A program made the translations under genes and the position numbers. The notes under the pieces were generated by a model. That model was not told the DNA's origin. It searched no databases and saw only the letters and a list, made by a program, of their open reading frames with translations. This document shows positions 11,506 through 25,700 of a stretch of 64,000 nucleotides of DNA, piece by piece. Origin of the DNA: Tigriopus japonicus (lineage: Eukaryota > Arthropoda > Copepoda > Harpacticoida > Harpacticidae); NCBI GenBank assembly GCA_010645155.1, contig CM021316.1:12069311-12133310 (forward strand), written 5' to 3'. Every line of letters starts with the position of its first letter. Within the stretch, counting starts at the first letter, position 1.

Positions 11506-14444
11506 TCAGCTGTGGTTTTGATGTGGAACATGGTTTTCTTGTACCTCCAGGATTAGAGGATTTTGCATCTCTATCTCATCAGTATGGACGCTTCCATTAC
11601 CCGAGGACCTTTGTGCCTGTTGTGAGGGCCTATTAATCGCACCTCCATTATTGGTCGACCCGTTTTGCAGTTTTTTCAAACTCACTCCAGCCCTTTTCAT
11701 GTCGTAATGTCTGAATTCAGGCACAAAACTTGCGGTGAAGATCACTATGAGAAAACAAGCTACCCATTCACAACAAGCTGCAGCCACAGATAAACGCCCT
11801 TTTCGGGTCTCCAGATTATGCGCCGAGTCATCCCACTTCAATTTTCCACTTTCTAGAAAAGAGAGCCAGCATCAAAATAATGGCATTTTTGGGCACCCTG
11901 AAGGGTAACGTTACCGTTTTTGACCGCTGCCGAAAGTGCTAAAGAGATCCCAATCACAACAAAGATCAGGGCCGCCACAGAAATCCCTATTCTGAGACAG
12001 AAGTAAACACCTCGGACTCCCATTCGCAATGTGAGCACACTTTGGAGGAACATCCATAGAATACCAATTATGAAGGCACAAAAAGCGCCAAACTAGTGAA
12101 TGTTCTGCATTAAGCTGGCATATTCCGAGTAAGGCCCAAGGTACGTTGAAGCACTGTCCTCGTGGTTTTGTGCCATTTGGTCCAAGCTAGATGCTGAAGA
12201 TGAGGAGGACGTAAGTGAAGCTGGTTCCACCATCATTTCATCTGGAGAATGAATGGAGGCTTTTTTATTGGGTTAGCTAATACTTGGTTTGTCCGGTTAT
12301 AAAAATTACCTTTGTTTGTTGGGATTACACCGTTATGTTCCAATTGAGCATTTCCAATCAAGGAAAGGCCGAATGAGATACAGACTCCCAAAGATGCGCA
12401 CCACTTATTCAACACCACCAGACCTCTGGAACCGAAAATGAAAATGTTTTACCATCTTGCAGGTTTTTTACTTAACATGTATGTTAGAAAACTTTGAAAG
12501 GAAACAGATTTTGATTAAGGTAAGGTGTGCTTGCAACCCTGAGAGTACAAAAAAAGAAATGAACAATATTTTAAGCTTTTTTCCGAAGGGTAAAGGATAT
12601 GAAGTAAGGATTTGTCGAGGAATGGGGAACAGTTGCGCAACATGATCTACTTAATGCTAATACTTTGGAATTGTCAATTGCGGAAAGGCTTAACTGAAGA
12701 ACGATGAATAGTGAAACAACGTAATGGCAAATATTAAGTAACATATTTCGCTCGTTCCAACCTAAAAAAATAATTGAGCAAGGAATTGAAAATCAATTCA
12801 TTAAGCAATTTTAATGGTGGTATAAGTTTTTGATGTTCATTTTAGATTACCTTAAAAAACTGTAATACATCTCTTAAAATCACTAAAACCATCAATTGAT
12901 ATAGTTATTTGAGCAAATTCAAAGTGCCCACATTAGCAAAATATCTTTATTAGGATACTCTGAAATTGAAAAATAATATTGAAAGTCTTGAAATTCTTTC
13001 TTAAGAGTAAAGCTAAGCACTGACACATCAAAGAAAATTCAAGAGTGGCCAACATGGGCACATTGAACACCATTTTTTCACTCATTTAAGATTCAAATTC
13101 GTTGAAGAAATATTCCAAACTGTTAAATATTATGATGGTGCTCATTTTTTTTAAATAAGTCGTCAGCATGATTGTACAACTCCTAAAATTCAAAAAATGG
13201 TTAAAATCAAATGTTATAAAAATGAAATTTTGCTTCTGGGGCCTGAATACCTGCGCCCACAAGAGGGCGCGTCTCATGATTTCACTCTGTACACACTTCA
13301 GAGCTCTAGTTTTTCTGACCAAAATATTTTTGATTGACCGAAAGAACTTTTGGTCGATTTATTCAAAATAAATTCAATTACTGACAACTTGAAATCGGGT
13401 ATTTTCCCAAAGCAATTTGAAATTGGGATGAAAACTACATTCAAACACAATATTGATTGAGAATTTTGACAAAGAGGCCAAAACTTTTGGTTAAGATGGG
13501 TTCTTTTGGTCCATCACTGGTGTTTTTGTACTTGATTGAATTAAATTCTTTTTATAGGTTAATTCCTTGTAACACTTACTCCTTGGTTAAAAATTTAAGG
13601 AGGCCAATTAAAGAAAAGAAATCTACACTCCAAATTTCACGCTCTCTTTACGTTTAAAATTTAACAAAGCCACATTCTTAATTTGGCGAATATGAAATCA
13701 GCTTCTTACAGCACAATGAATAGTCCTTGAAGACAAAAGGACATCTCTTCAAAAACACTTGTCAATTTCATCCACACAATTTTAGAAAGATAATTTATTG
13801 AGGCTTTCCAGATTACAGTATTTTTCACTCATCTCCTTGTATTAAATTCGTTTTTGTTTGGCCCTTTGTCCTAGTCAGATCAGAAATAAAAATAACAAGG
13901 GAACACACCTCTTTCCGAGGAATCATAAAAACTTATTTAAACCTATTGTCCGTAAAAAACCCAAATCCTCCATTATTTTATCTTTGCTCGATCATGAATG
14001 TAAATAAAAACAAAGCGCACCTCTTTTGGAGCAATCAAACACTTGTTTACATCAATCAATCGTAAAAAAGAGCTCCTTTTTCACTATGAAATACAATTTT
14101 ACACTTAACATGTCCTTATTCAACTAAATAGCTTACCGATTAATGCTGTAGTTTTTGACACTGGAGACTTGTTCATATCTGAAGTACGAGAATAAAAGCT
14201 GAAGGAACACTGCGATATTGATGAGCTCACTGAACAAAGTTCGTTCCGGAATCAACACGCCACAATCACTCACAAACGGCATGAATCCGGGAACATGTCC
14301 CAAATAGAATGCCAAAAAATACCTTCAAAAAGAACCGCAAATTATTTCCTTTACCTTAAAAAACACCTCAGATCTCACTCACGGTAACACCATCGCGGCC
14401 AGAAAGTCCGTAGCCATCAGCAAAGGGATCCAAAACAAATCCAT
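11506..14444 (-). CDS. DRAM/TMEM150-family (Frag1/DRAM/Sfk1) membrane protein with an in-frame TAG
   Basis: Five exons: 14383-14444, 14137-14322, 12310-12425, 11915-12241, 11506-11852. All junctions are GT-AG and keep frame; the last intron is only 62 bp. The start has an ACCATGG context. Translation gives about 345 residues with the family signatures: a first loop with GHVPGFMPFVSDCGV, then LNKWCASLGV and a GLSLIGNAQ helix, FGAFCAFIIG, an RIGISVAALIF helix, and CCEWVACFLIVIF before FVPEFRHYD. Vertebrate DRAM proteins are lysosomal and promote autophagy; TMEM150 members act at the plasma membrane, and the sequence does not decide between them. Between helices 2 and 3 there is a Ser-rich insert. 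One codon, TAG at 12093-12095, interrupts the conserved NIH-FGAF region; it may be a null allele, a sequence error or readthrough. Everything around it looks intact. Confidence 0.8.
12093..12095 (-). other. In-frame TAG in the DRAM-like gene
   Basis: The codon lies between His (CAC) and FGAF, at a point where family members have an aromatic or aliphatic residue. A single base change from TGG, TAT or TAC would explain it. Splicing around it looks unlikely: the sequence just before is an acceptable acceptor (TTCACTAG) but would need a phase-0 donor that I do not see. Confidence 0.75.
13860..14085. repeat. Imperfect tandem duplication in a DRAM-like gene intron
   Basis: Two diverged units of roughly 110-125 bases follow each other. 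Each has ATAAAAA, then CACCTCTTT, then an ATCA-ACTTRTTTA block and CGTAAAAAA. It lies in the second intron of the DRAM-like gene and codes for nothing evident. Confidence 0.5.
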
Positions 14445-16881
14445 GGTCCCATTCAATCACGCCATTGTCATCACTTTGAAATCTGGATGGGTCGAGATTC
14501 ATAACACCCTCTCCAGGAGAGTGTAGGACACCAAATCAAGCGTTTCTCAAGAGAAATCAGAAGACGATCCCCCAAAAGTCGTGGCTTTGGTAGCTCCAGG
14601 ACGGATTCCGACTACCACATACCTCACCTCTTCAAGCACACATATAGTAGAACACTCACGCAGGCAACGTTCAAAGCAGCAAATGCTTACATAGTACATG
14701 AGTGCGGGTGTGTGGATGTTTCGTAGTGTGTATGTGAATTTATAGTACGTATGTTGTGACGAGCTCTTCTCAGTTTGGCTTCATTCAAGGCCAGCAACAG
14801 GTTTGGTTTATCGGCCAATGTACTGCAGAGACCTGACTATGTAAAAAAAGGCATTATGGATTGGCTCCAGACTTGTAAAAGAAATGGCAATTTTGCGCAA
14901 TCAGGAGATTTTATTGGGTTAAATCGGTGTATTTTCAGATCCTTGAGACGTTTTGATAAAGTAAGAATGTTCTAGCCAAGCATAACAAGAAATAGAATAA
15001 GGATAATGGAGCTGGAGAATACAGAATTCTTTGCTGAAATTGAATTTCTTGATGGGTTTCAGTTGTATGCTTATGATCTCAAGAGTCCTTATCTCAAGTC
15101 AAGAGTGTTAAATATTGGTTTGCAAACAAAGCGTTTGTTGCTGACAAATGAGAAAAGTTCAATTTTTTTGGGTATAAACTTACGTTCATTTGCAATCTGA
15201 ATAAGATAGAAAAAATACACCGATGGCCTTGATTGTTGTTGAAGAAGGATAAAGAGAACAAACAACTTTCTTCTCCGCTTGCTCGCGAGTTTGACCAAAA
15301 GTTGAGCCTTTCTCCGCAAATCAAAATTGGAACGACTTCAAGATTTCTTTTTGTCCGACCTTTGTCTGACGTAGTTCAAAACGAAGCCACTCTATGATCA
15401 AAGTTGAACGAGAAAACAACTTGAAGTTCGATAACCCCAATCTTTTTAAATAGAAAGTCTTGAGGATCATGATTTTGGAAACGTCATGCATATTATTTAC
15501 TTTCTGCTGTCGCGCTTTCATAATCAATCCTAAACACCAGTTTTCTTAATTGTTTGCTAAATTTGTTTCTTTTCATGTATGAATTTGATGAAAGAAACCG
15601 GATTTGTAAAGTTGGTAATACCAGCCAGGAAAAATATTTTTTCTTACCCTTTTTATTCTGATGGTTGTGAACACTTCTGGAACCACTCAGCTTTAAAATT
15701 TTGAACTCACAGTAACTGTTTAGGCTAATCTTTATTGGGATAAGCTATTTTATCACTTGACAGGGTTTTATGATTTCGATTCTGAAAGATGCCAAAGAAG
15801 AGTTCGACATTTATTATAGGATTCCATTGAATTCGTATCTAAAAAATTATCTATAGAGAAGTTAAAAATTGAAAAACTATAATTACATAGGGTGTTCTAC
15901 AACGACCCGCAAATGACGTCACCTGTGAGTTTACTTGTGAGTACTTCTTTTAACTTGAGTATGTCCATTATCAAAGAAACTGAAGGAAAAACCACTTTGA
16001 AAGCCGATTGAACCAATCAATTCTTTTACTTTCACTTAGATTTCAGAAATTACTTACAATCTCTTGATTGAAGTTTACAAACTACAATTTCACATTAACA
16101 TTGAATTTTATAAGGAAATCTGAAGTGCAGGTCATAAAAGTCTGTGAATGCAAAATCGAAACCGAAGGCAAAAATGACTTGGAAGTACAGTTCAAAATAA
16201 GATTTAAAGAGCTTATTCACCTTTTTCCTCTCACTTATCCCTTTTCAACAAAAGTGTCATTGTTTTAGTGACGGCTTGAGAGTTGACTAAAATTGATGCC
16301 CAAACCCAAACTGGCTAACTAAGGTAAGGACGTTACGGAATTTAAAGGTAACAAACAGTTTTTTGAGACACGTTGATGCTAGTAGCTATATCCTTCTTGT
16401 TGCTTGATAACGTGTGCAAAAAATGACAGAATGTATTTTAATCGGCTCCAATCATTAGCGTTCGGGAAAAGTTGATATTTGGGTCAAATGTGTCACATTT
16501 TTATTCTGAAATATTGACTAAGTTTGTTAACACTATTCAAAAGGCTTGAAAATATGTAGATCTTAGTGTCAAAAATAATGAAAACTTGTAACCATTAGAC
16601 GTCTACCACATTTATGACACTCTATTGTGCGCTGCTTTCTACCTAACCCTTAATTCTGAATGGGAGACATGTCATTCACTAATATACAGAATTTCAAAAT
16701 TCATCTTTCCAACTTAAACCAACACTGACCTAACGAAATTATTAAAGTGGTTCTCCACGGTGTAAAAATGCATTTTTTATATTTTTGCCAAGTTGTGTGC
16801 ATGAGCCACAAGCAAATCTGCACTAATTGTCAGCTGATTAAAAAGACTGAATAAGCTGATGAAGCCATTCTTGCTAACTTG

Positions 16882-16973
16882 AATCCATAAGATGTTGGTG
16901 GAGAATAACAAAGATGGCTCAAGAGTATGATACCCATAAGGCTTTGTTATTCTCTACCAACATCTTATGGATT
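16882..16973. repeat. 32-bp inverted repeat with a nearby direct repeat
   Basis: Arms at 16882-16913 and 16942-16973 match with one mismatch (AATCCATAAGATGTTGG start and its complement). The 28-base loop begins ATGGCTCAAGAGTA, and this block recurs after the right arm near 17001-17020. It looks like a small fold-back element or a local rearrangement. Confidence 0.7.
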
Positions 16974-19348
16974 TAATCAAGAGTTGGTGGTCAAGTCCAG
17001 ATGGCTCAAGAGTAGGATACCCAGTGGATAGCTAGTGAATTATCTTCGCTTCAAAAAAATAGTTCCATAAAACACTTATCATTTTCTTTAACTTGAAACA
17101 AGTTTTAAACAAAAAATTAGCAGTTTGAAATTTGAATCAAAATGAAGAAAAAATAAGACTGGAATGAGTAAAATACACTGAAGTATGATAAAAATCCTGA
17201 AAAGCTCTGAAATGTATTGAAAAAGGCAAAACATGTCAAAAAATACGTTGTTTATTTAACATTTTTTTTGGGCTCCACGTCCTGATTCTCGTTTGATGAG
17301 GTTATAATCCTCAACAACGATTAAAAGAGGGAGTAATGTAAACAGCCGTTACAGATAAGACTAAGGGTAATAATCCTTTTATTAAAAAATGAAGTGTTTT
17401 AGCCGAAACTGTCTCGATCAGTGAAGTAAGAGATTAAAAAACTTCTTACAACATCGTCGGGGATTGTTCGAGAATTTTGCAACAGTAAAGAAAGAAATCT
17501 TATACCAACTCATTTTGACTCTATTGTCTTCACTTCAAGTATTTTAACAAAACTAGCAGTTTTCTATAACAAACCAAATCAAAGGTCGGTGTAACGCCAA
17601 ACTTCGGAAAGTTTCAGGTTCAGTATCTTTTCCTCTTACTTTGCCTTTTTCTATTTTCCTTGTTTGGATTAGCTGGCCACTAAAATAAAATAAAAATGGA
17701 AAATATTGGAAGCTCTATTGCTGTTTTTGCCCTCGTCAATACGAAACTTTACCACTTTCCTTTAGACCGAAAAAACAAAGGAATCAAGAGTTGCTTGTGA
17801 TTTCTACTTCTTTGTTAAGGGCACGAGAATTACGTTTTGAGTGAAAGAGATGTAAATTCAAAGTGAGAAAAATCACGGAAAAAATCTAGGAGTGAATCCA
17901 TCTATTGGCGAATATTCAAGGATTCAGTTGGTATATTACTTCAGCCTTTGACAAATGAAACCCGATTTGAATTTACCCAACCAAATGGAAAATTATGACT
18001 CCATTCTCATGGTGAGCTTTGTCTATTATCTCTTCGCTTTTGCTTGATGATTATTGCGAAACTCCTGATGTCAGCTACAAATTGGTGAATTTTGGATGTT
18101 AGGCAATGAAATATTCAAATCTAGCAATATTTTTTTAATACCTTGCTGCTGATTGAAGATGTCACAATTTGTCCCTAGTCCCTAGTCTATTAAACTTAAA
18201 GAATGTGTCGTGAAGATTAGGAACGTGAAAAGTCACTCATGGCCAACTTATCAATAATGGGTCGTGATGTATTCTACGTAGTAACATTGCGACTAATCTT
18301 TCAAAAAAGGCTTCATTTTCCACCTGCTCTCCTCATAGCTCTAGTGACGCAAAACTATCGCCACATTCGATTGAGTTGGAAACTTATTGACAAATCAATG
18401 GTTTATACCATGGGCCCCATACTTTTGATTGCTAGATTTTGCCTCACTTTGCTTGTCTGTTTGTAGAGTCTGACCAAATGGTTACTAGGCAGGTGTGTAT
18501 AATAATATATAATAAATAACAAATTTTTCAACTTTAATGTGTACAATTGAAAGATAACAACAAAAGCGCTTCTCATGCTCTCTGAACCGGAGCGACGTGA
18601 AAATCCCAATTCCCCTTACTCAAATAAACGCCAAGCAGATCAGACATTCATACGGCCAGATTTATCCTCTACTATGATGGCCTAAATGAGCGAACCCCTA
18701 TCTTTTGCCTATTTAGTGCACTTTAGCAGGAAAATCAACTTTTCCCTTTGATGCTTCCTCTCTGTGTAGGTTAGCAAAATATCAGGAGCGGTTAGGGGTA
18801 GGTCAAGCTTCATCGTCTAAGATTTAACATTTTAGCATAAATATGTAATGAATTTTATCAGCATCATTTACTATATTTTAGGCTATTTTCTAAATGGTGT
18901 TGAAATAATAAAAACAATACATTCCTCGTAAAACTTTGCTTTATACCCTGCCCTTTCGGCCGGTTTGCTCACATCTGTGCATCACCGTTTGCCGAGGTGA
19001 AATCATGACAAGGGTGAGTCCATTCATAGATAGAGGGGACCAGCTAGATTGTTACTATTCATCGGGGGTAATATCCAAAGATGGTTTTTTTATCCATCTT
19101 GCTCAAAATGGATTTTTTCTTACTAATTGCTAATTGTTGATTTCAATTTTTTTCCTTAACAAGTTAAATGTGCGAAGTCAAAACATAGATCTATGACAAG
19201 ACAGGGAAGGCAATCACATTCATGTAGGAGATCAGGAGGAGGACCGTACACATAAAATAGCGATTCTATTGAGCAGATACACAGGGAAAGGTGACTCAAG
19301 CCAAAACCTTGAGTTGAATTTTGGGCAGTGAGCTCATTTCACATACTC

Positions 19349-19366
19349 ACACACACACACACACAC
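19349..19366. repeat. (CA)n microsatellite
   Basis: Nine uninterrupted CA dinucleotides about 340 bases before the integrin start codon. Confidence 0.8.
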
Positions 19367-19703
19367 CTCTGAAGTTGGTCTGAGAATCCATACTATGGAC
19401 AGGGGGTTGTTCTGAGAACCAAGTGTGAATGTGTGTGATTATTAAGCCCATAAAAGGTTAGACAAAGCATCAAATATAGGTCAATGATAGTTCTCATGAA
19501 TGTTATAATAATTGTTGAGGTGCTATTTACTTAAAAATAAAAAGTGTAGTGGAATTATGCATGTGTGGGGTTTCCAATAGGTGACAGATGTGAGTGGATG
19601 ATTCATGGGAGTGTTGGTATTTTCAGGAATTTGAGACTCCATGGTGCCTCAATAACTTGGAAGGCTCTGATTTGATTGTGATTCTCATTGCTTGGCTTTC
19701 GAC

Positions 19704-22700
19704 ATGAAGGTCCTCTTTGTGACGATCTCAGCCTTGACGGCTCTGATCTCTCCGGTATTTGGCCAGTTTCCTGGATCTCCGGTCAGTGATTATCGCTCCG
19801 GATTATTTGTACAAAACCCATGTGTTTCAAAACAAACCTGTAGTGAATGCCTTCAAACACCCACATGTGCCTGGTGCATGAAAGAGGTAAGCAAACTTGC
19901 ATTGTTGACTAATTAAGCAAATATTGAATCCCTTGAATCCTTAAAGAGGTGATATCAAATCAGGCTAATCTGATTTACTAATAAACATTTGTTTAGTCCA
20001 GCGTTTTAAGTCTCATTTTGACAAAATATAAGTAAATGATAGTTGATTAGAAATGAGTAAAGGACGGATCATAAAGTAGATATTATCACGAAAATAGTCA
20101 TATCCATGTTGGTGAAAATGGCCAATACATCAAATAGTCAAGTTTCATGTTAAAAATTGACGTCAAAAATAGTTTCGCTTAAAATGGTAAAAACCAAACA
20201 CGGCATTTATTAGTTATATTGTTTTAATAAGGTCAGAATTTTGGCCTCGTTTTTTCAGTAAAAATTGTTTGGGTTCGTTCTTTCAGGTGACAGATTTGAA
20301 TCCTTAAAATATTTTTTGGGGTTGAAAGCGCGCAAGAAGTGTTTTTGAAGTTAGATCTACAAAAATGGGGAAAAGATCACGGAAAATATATTTTCAAACG
20401 TGGCTAAGAGTCTTAGGAATCATTTTTATTCGACTCTCTTGTGATGAGTTATTTGGGTTTTGGTTTCTTTTAACTCTGCCGAAACAATTGAAAAAAAAAC
20501 TACGAATTAAAATAATTTCATTGCCCTTTGCTTAAGGACAAGACTTAGATTTACAATCAATTACCCTCATCGCACCGTGGACATTTTATCTGAAAGTTTT
20601 AGTTTTGGTTCACAATCTTTCCGACGCATTACTAGATTCAATGGAACCGGTTTCCATTAGGAAGAACCAATTAAAAATTTCATATATGGTCCTTCAAACT
20701 GTTTTTTGGTGGAATATTTTAATGAGAGTCTCCCACTTTGCAAACTTTTTTTTAATTTTTAATTTGTTGCTTTTGTTTTAGAAATAACGTTGGACAATTT
20801 TTTTTATCGTAATAGCTACCGTCTATTTCAAGATCTAACGAAAGAACTTGAGTGAAGGACTAAAAATATCCATGTTTGATTACATTTTAGGACTATACAA
20901 GCTTGGATGGAGCTCCGTTACCTCGATGCAATCAAGAAACTCATTTCAGTGCTCAAAGCAGCTCTCGAGTCCAGTGCCCAATTGACGAGGTCGTTAATCC
21001 CAATAATGTGTTCAGAGTCATCCAAAATATTGACCTTCAAAGAGCCAGTCAATACCACGAGGCTGTCCAAGTCCAGCCTCAACATGTCTCCTTGAAAATG
21101 AGAGTCAGTAAGTACTTTTTGATTAGAATATAGACACTACAGTAGATTATTCCCTTCCTTCCTAAAAATAACGTAAGCATCACAATCATTAGTTCATTGG
21201 TGAATCGATCTTCATTCTTCTCTATATTCATTTACATAAGATCAACATTGCACAAGGAATGGTTTCCCATTCACTCTGAATCGTTTACCAATACCCCTTC
21301 TTTTGTTTGCCGTGTTCAATACTCCTTTGGCTAAGTCAATATTCCTTTTACAGATGAAGCCCATAATCTGGACTTTTTCTATGAGCAAGCTCAGGACTAC
21401 CCTGTGGATCTATATTACTTGATGGACTTGTCCAAATCCATGGAGGATGACAAAGAGAAGCTCTCCAAATTGGGTGACCTTTTGGCCGCAACCATGCAAA
21501 ACATCACTTCCAACTTCAAATTAGGATTCGGATCTTTTGTGGACAAAGTGGTTATGCCTTACGTGTCCACAGTACCCAAGAAGTAAGATGATGTTTTACT
21601 TTGACCCTTTATGTCCACAAAAAGAGCAAAAGATTGAGCTGATTTCCAGATTATTCACATGTATTATAATGTACAGTGTTATCCCATGCTAAAAAAAAGA
21701 ACTACTCGGCACACAATAACAGCACACTAATACTGAAGAAATATTAGTTAAAGGAAACATCTTTAAGTATACTCATGCCAGGTCTTGAAGAAATTGATTG
21801 ACTTTTCAAGAAACTGATCTTGTATCCAATTCAGGCTGTCTCATTCAAATTCGCACTTTCTATTCTGAAAAATCATCTTTGATTTGAGAGCACATCACAA
21901 TGCCTTACTGAACAGTGACTAAATTGCTTAGATGAAGTAAACAAAAAAGTGGACGAACCCTTCAATTTTTCTTGTTTTCCAATAAATGACTTATAAAATC
22001 TAGAGGATGTTCATTACGGACTACCCTGTAAATACGATTGTTGATTAGGTTCCGTGAGTTTTGACCTTTTGTTCGGAATATTTTGCTAATCCTCATTAAA
22101 ACCCAGCTAATCTTATCTTTTGCGTGTGTGACAATTTAACTACTACCCTTAGATTGGAAGAGCCTTGCGATGGTTGTGCTGCTCCCTATGGATATAAACA
22201 CCACATGAGACTCAGTACAGACACCTCAACCTTTTCGGTAAGTCTAACATTCAGCATTTGATCCCTTCTAACAAGACACTAATTCCTCTGGCAATCAGCT
22301 CCACACATGATTAGTGTGAGAAAATCCTCTTAAGTATCATTTTGAAATTCTTCACGTACTTATGATAGGTTACTAGAGCCGTGTGATCAATGCGCTGCTC
22401 CTTATGGTTATCAACATCAAATGCCATTGACTGAAGACCCGTGGACATTTGCTGTAAGTCATATATCGAGTGTTCCAAAAAATGTTCAACGTGTTCAAAC
22501 CTCACCAAATGCACCGTTCGATACCTAATATGTTTTGAACTTGTTTGTTTCCTAAGAAAATGGTTGCCAGAGGATTGGGTTGTTTTTCAGTGTGACCATT
22601 ACATCTCAGAAAAAAGCTAAAATGTTGCCAATGTTTTTAGGGAGAAGTGAAACGGGCCCAAGTTTCTGGAAATTTAGATGCTCCCGAGGGCGGTTTCGAT

Positions 22701-25700
22701 GCCATTATGCAGGCCATTGTGTGCAAGAATGAGATCGGTTGGAGAGACAAGGCGCGGAAGTTGTTGGTTTTCTCGACTGATGCCGGATTTCATTACGCTG
22801 GTGATGGAAAATTGGGCGGTATTGTTAAACCCAATGACGGGTTCTGTCATTTGGACTCCAAAGGAACTTATACCCATTCCACTCTGCAAGACTATCCTTC
22901 AGTCTCTCAAATTAATCACAAGGTATTTTAACCTTAGAATATGTGGTAAAACTGTCTCAATAGATCGATAAAAATTGGATAACCAGCTGAGCCGCCTTAA
23001 GATCAAAGACCTCAAGTAAATTTAGATAAGCACTTACAGCACCGATCATTCCACTTTGCATCGTTGAAGTGGAAATACAAGCTCAGAAATGAGTGAAACC
23101 CTTGTTGCTTTATTGTCCATTTTCCTTTCCTTTTTCCACAAAGTTAAATAGCACCTGATTTGTGGTTATCTTCCAAATATAATAATTAAAATTAAAGGTG
23201 GTTGTATATTTTTTCTTGCATTTTGAAAATATCGAAGAAATGAGAAACAAAATCTTTGACAACTGTACGATCTCAGAATCAGAAGTGAAAATGTAAAAGT
23301 AATTTTCTTGCAAAAAAAAGGTTTTATTTGAGCGACTAAAATTTTATGTAGTATCGCAGTGCCTTTGATATTTAATAGCAATTTCAATCAAATCTAAGAT
23401 ATTTTATGTACAATACAAAGGGTTTTGCCTTTGTTCTTATCTATATGCTTCCCTTCCATGTTCCATTCAAGGGAACACAATAATGAAGCCAAAATTTTAC
23501 TATGGTTTCTAATTGTCATGGCATTACACAGCTTTTTTTATATCCGGGGTTTTCTTCAGGTGAAAGAAAACTCGGTCAACGTCATTTTCGCCGTGACTGA
23601 GGAACAATTTGACGTATACAACATGCTTCAAGCTAATATCGAAGGCAGTTCAGCGGGCACCCTCAGTGCCGATTCCTCCAATATTGTTGAGCTGGTCAAG
23701 GCTCAATATCAGGTAATTGAATCAAAGTAAAAGAGGTCCATTTGAGGTTGTTATATATGAACGAGTTGTTCATTTCCAGGCCATTACATCATCCATCGAA
23801 ATGAAGGACAATGCCACTGGTTCGGTCAGGGTGACCTATTACTCGAGTTGTGTGGGGGATGGACCAGTGAGACAAACCAATAAATGCTCTGGACTCAGAG
23901 TGGGATCTCGTGTGCAATTTACAGGTACATAATTACCAGAGAGGCTAGAAAATATCTAAATTAAGGTTTTTAAAGCGCGAACTGGCCCAAATACCATTAC
24001 ATATAATTAATCCAAGAAACACAATACAATTTTGAAATGACGGCATACATTGAGATCAGTGGTGGCCACCATCTTCCATTAATATACCCCTCTTTTGACC
24101 GAAATATGCAGTTTGTGCAAGAAATGGCAAACTCTAAACAATTGCAATTTTGAGTGTAGAAATAAAACTTTAACAAATTAGCGAAAAAATTGGAATTAAA
24201 GAAAAAAAAAATCGTTTTTCACCTTGTCGAAATATCACTGAAACGCATTTATTTTGCCAATCTTGCTTATTTGGAAAGCAACTGTTTTAGAAAATATTAT
24301 TGTATAAAATATCCTTCAAACTCATTAATGTCTATTTTTGACTCTTCCATTGTTCCAGCGAAAATTGAGGTGGTCAAATGCCCTAAAGATCCCCGAGAAT
24401 GGCGCCAAAAGTTCCAAATTTACCCTGTGGGCATCAATGAGTCCGTTCTAGTAGACTTGGAGATGATGTGTCAATGCGAATGCGAACAACCAGGCAATCC
24501 GGTAACGAAAAATTTGCTAAGATTTATTTCATGGTGTGTTAAAAAAGAACACCGAACATCAATCATCCATAACTCATGATTCAATTAACATCAGAGACAA
24601 TTTTGAAAGCACTTGGATTCTTCGTGATCCTGAATGTTATCATGGGCTATCGAAGCAAAGGAGAACAAGAGCACATATTCTTGAAAACTAATATTAGTGC
24701 ACCTTTTTAGGTTCATCCATTTTTTTTAAGTTTCGATAGTTTTTTATGGTTTGCTCCTGCGTTTTTATCATTTACCCTTAATTGCAAATCCGCGAATAAG
24801 CCTCTCTCAGGAATTTGACATTTAGAGTCCTAACAAGCCCATTCTATTCCAGGGATACATGGAGAATGCCCCTCAATGTTCTGGGCATGGAACATACATG
24901 TGCGGGATTTGTCAGTGTCCTCCGGATTTCTTTGGTCGACGATGTGAGTGTGATCGCGAAAATCTCGGTTTCCACGGCGATCTCGAAGCCGGATGTCGAC
25001 CGGATAACACCACAACGACCCTTTGCAACAACCGAGGGGATTGTATTTGTGGTAAATGTGAATGCTATCCTCGCGAAAATCCGGATGAGGTAAGTGAGCG
25101 GATTTTCATACACGTGTCAGTTTCCACAGGAAGAACTAATTCATCTGGATTTTGATTTGGATGCAGTTCCCGATGTTCTATCGGTACCAATATGATCCCA
25201 CTTTTGAAATTGTAAGCTATAGCATACTGGAATGCATGGAACGTGAGTGTTCCCATTAACTAGATGGTCGCACAATAGCCTTGCATGTGACACAAAATGA
25301 AGATACATACCCATTCGTGGACTTGTTTGAATTGCTATATGGTTATCATTAGGGCGGCCGAAAATATTTAATTAAATATAAAATATTTAATTTAAATATT
25401 TTGCGTTTTTGAGCAGTTTTTAAATATTTGGGCTTCTTCTTACAAAATTAAAGAAAAATTCTCTCTTTTCACTGCAATATTTCAAGAATCTCCATAATTT
25501 CAGTAAATCTTTTGAAATTTTGACAAAAAGTCTGACCTTTCCAAAGACAACATTGTCAAAATCTTCCGATTTTTTTCGATTCTTTTTGAGGGGAATAGGC
25601 AAACTCAAATCAAAAATATGCGTGGTAAATAAATATTTTGGTCAGCTTGGCCTCGAAAATTACTTTAAGCTAAAACAGAAAACCGTAACTCCAACAAGAA

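Larger units (their letters stand above)
14445..19703. other. Intergenic region between divergent DRAM-like and integrin genes
   Basis: Both flanking genes point outward, so this 5.2-kb spacer should hold two promoters, though no TATA box is convincing. Recognisable contents are a hairpin-forming inverted repeat at 16882-16973 and a CA microsatellite near 19349-19366. The open frames of 60-76 codons in it show no family similarity. Confidence 0.55.

Noticed and set aside
12233..12418. Separate 61-codon gene
   Set aside because: It is the third exon of the DRAM-like gene read through its donor site into the intron.
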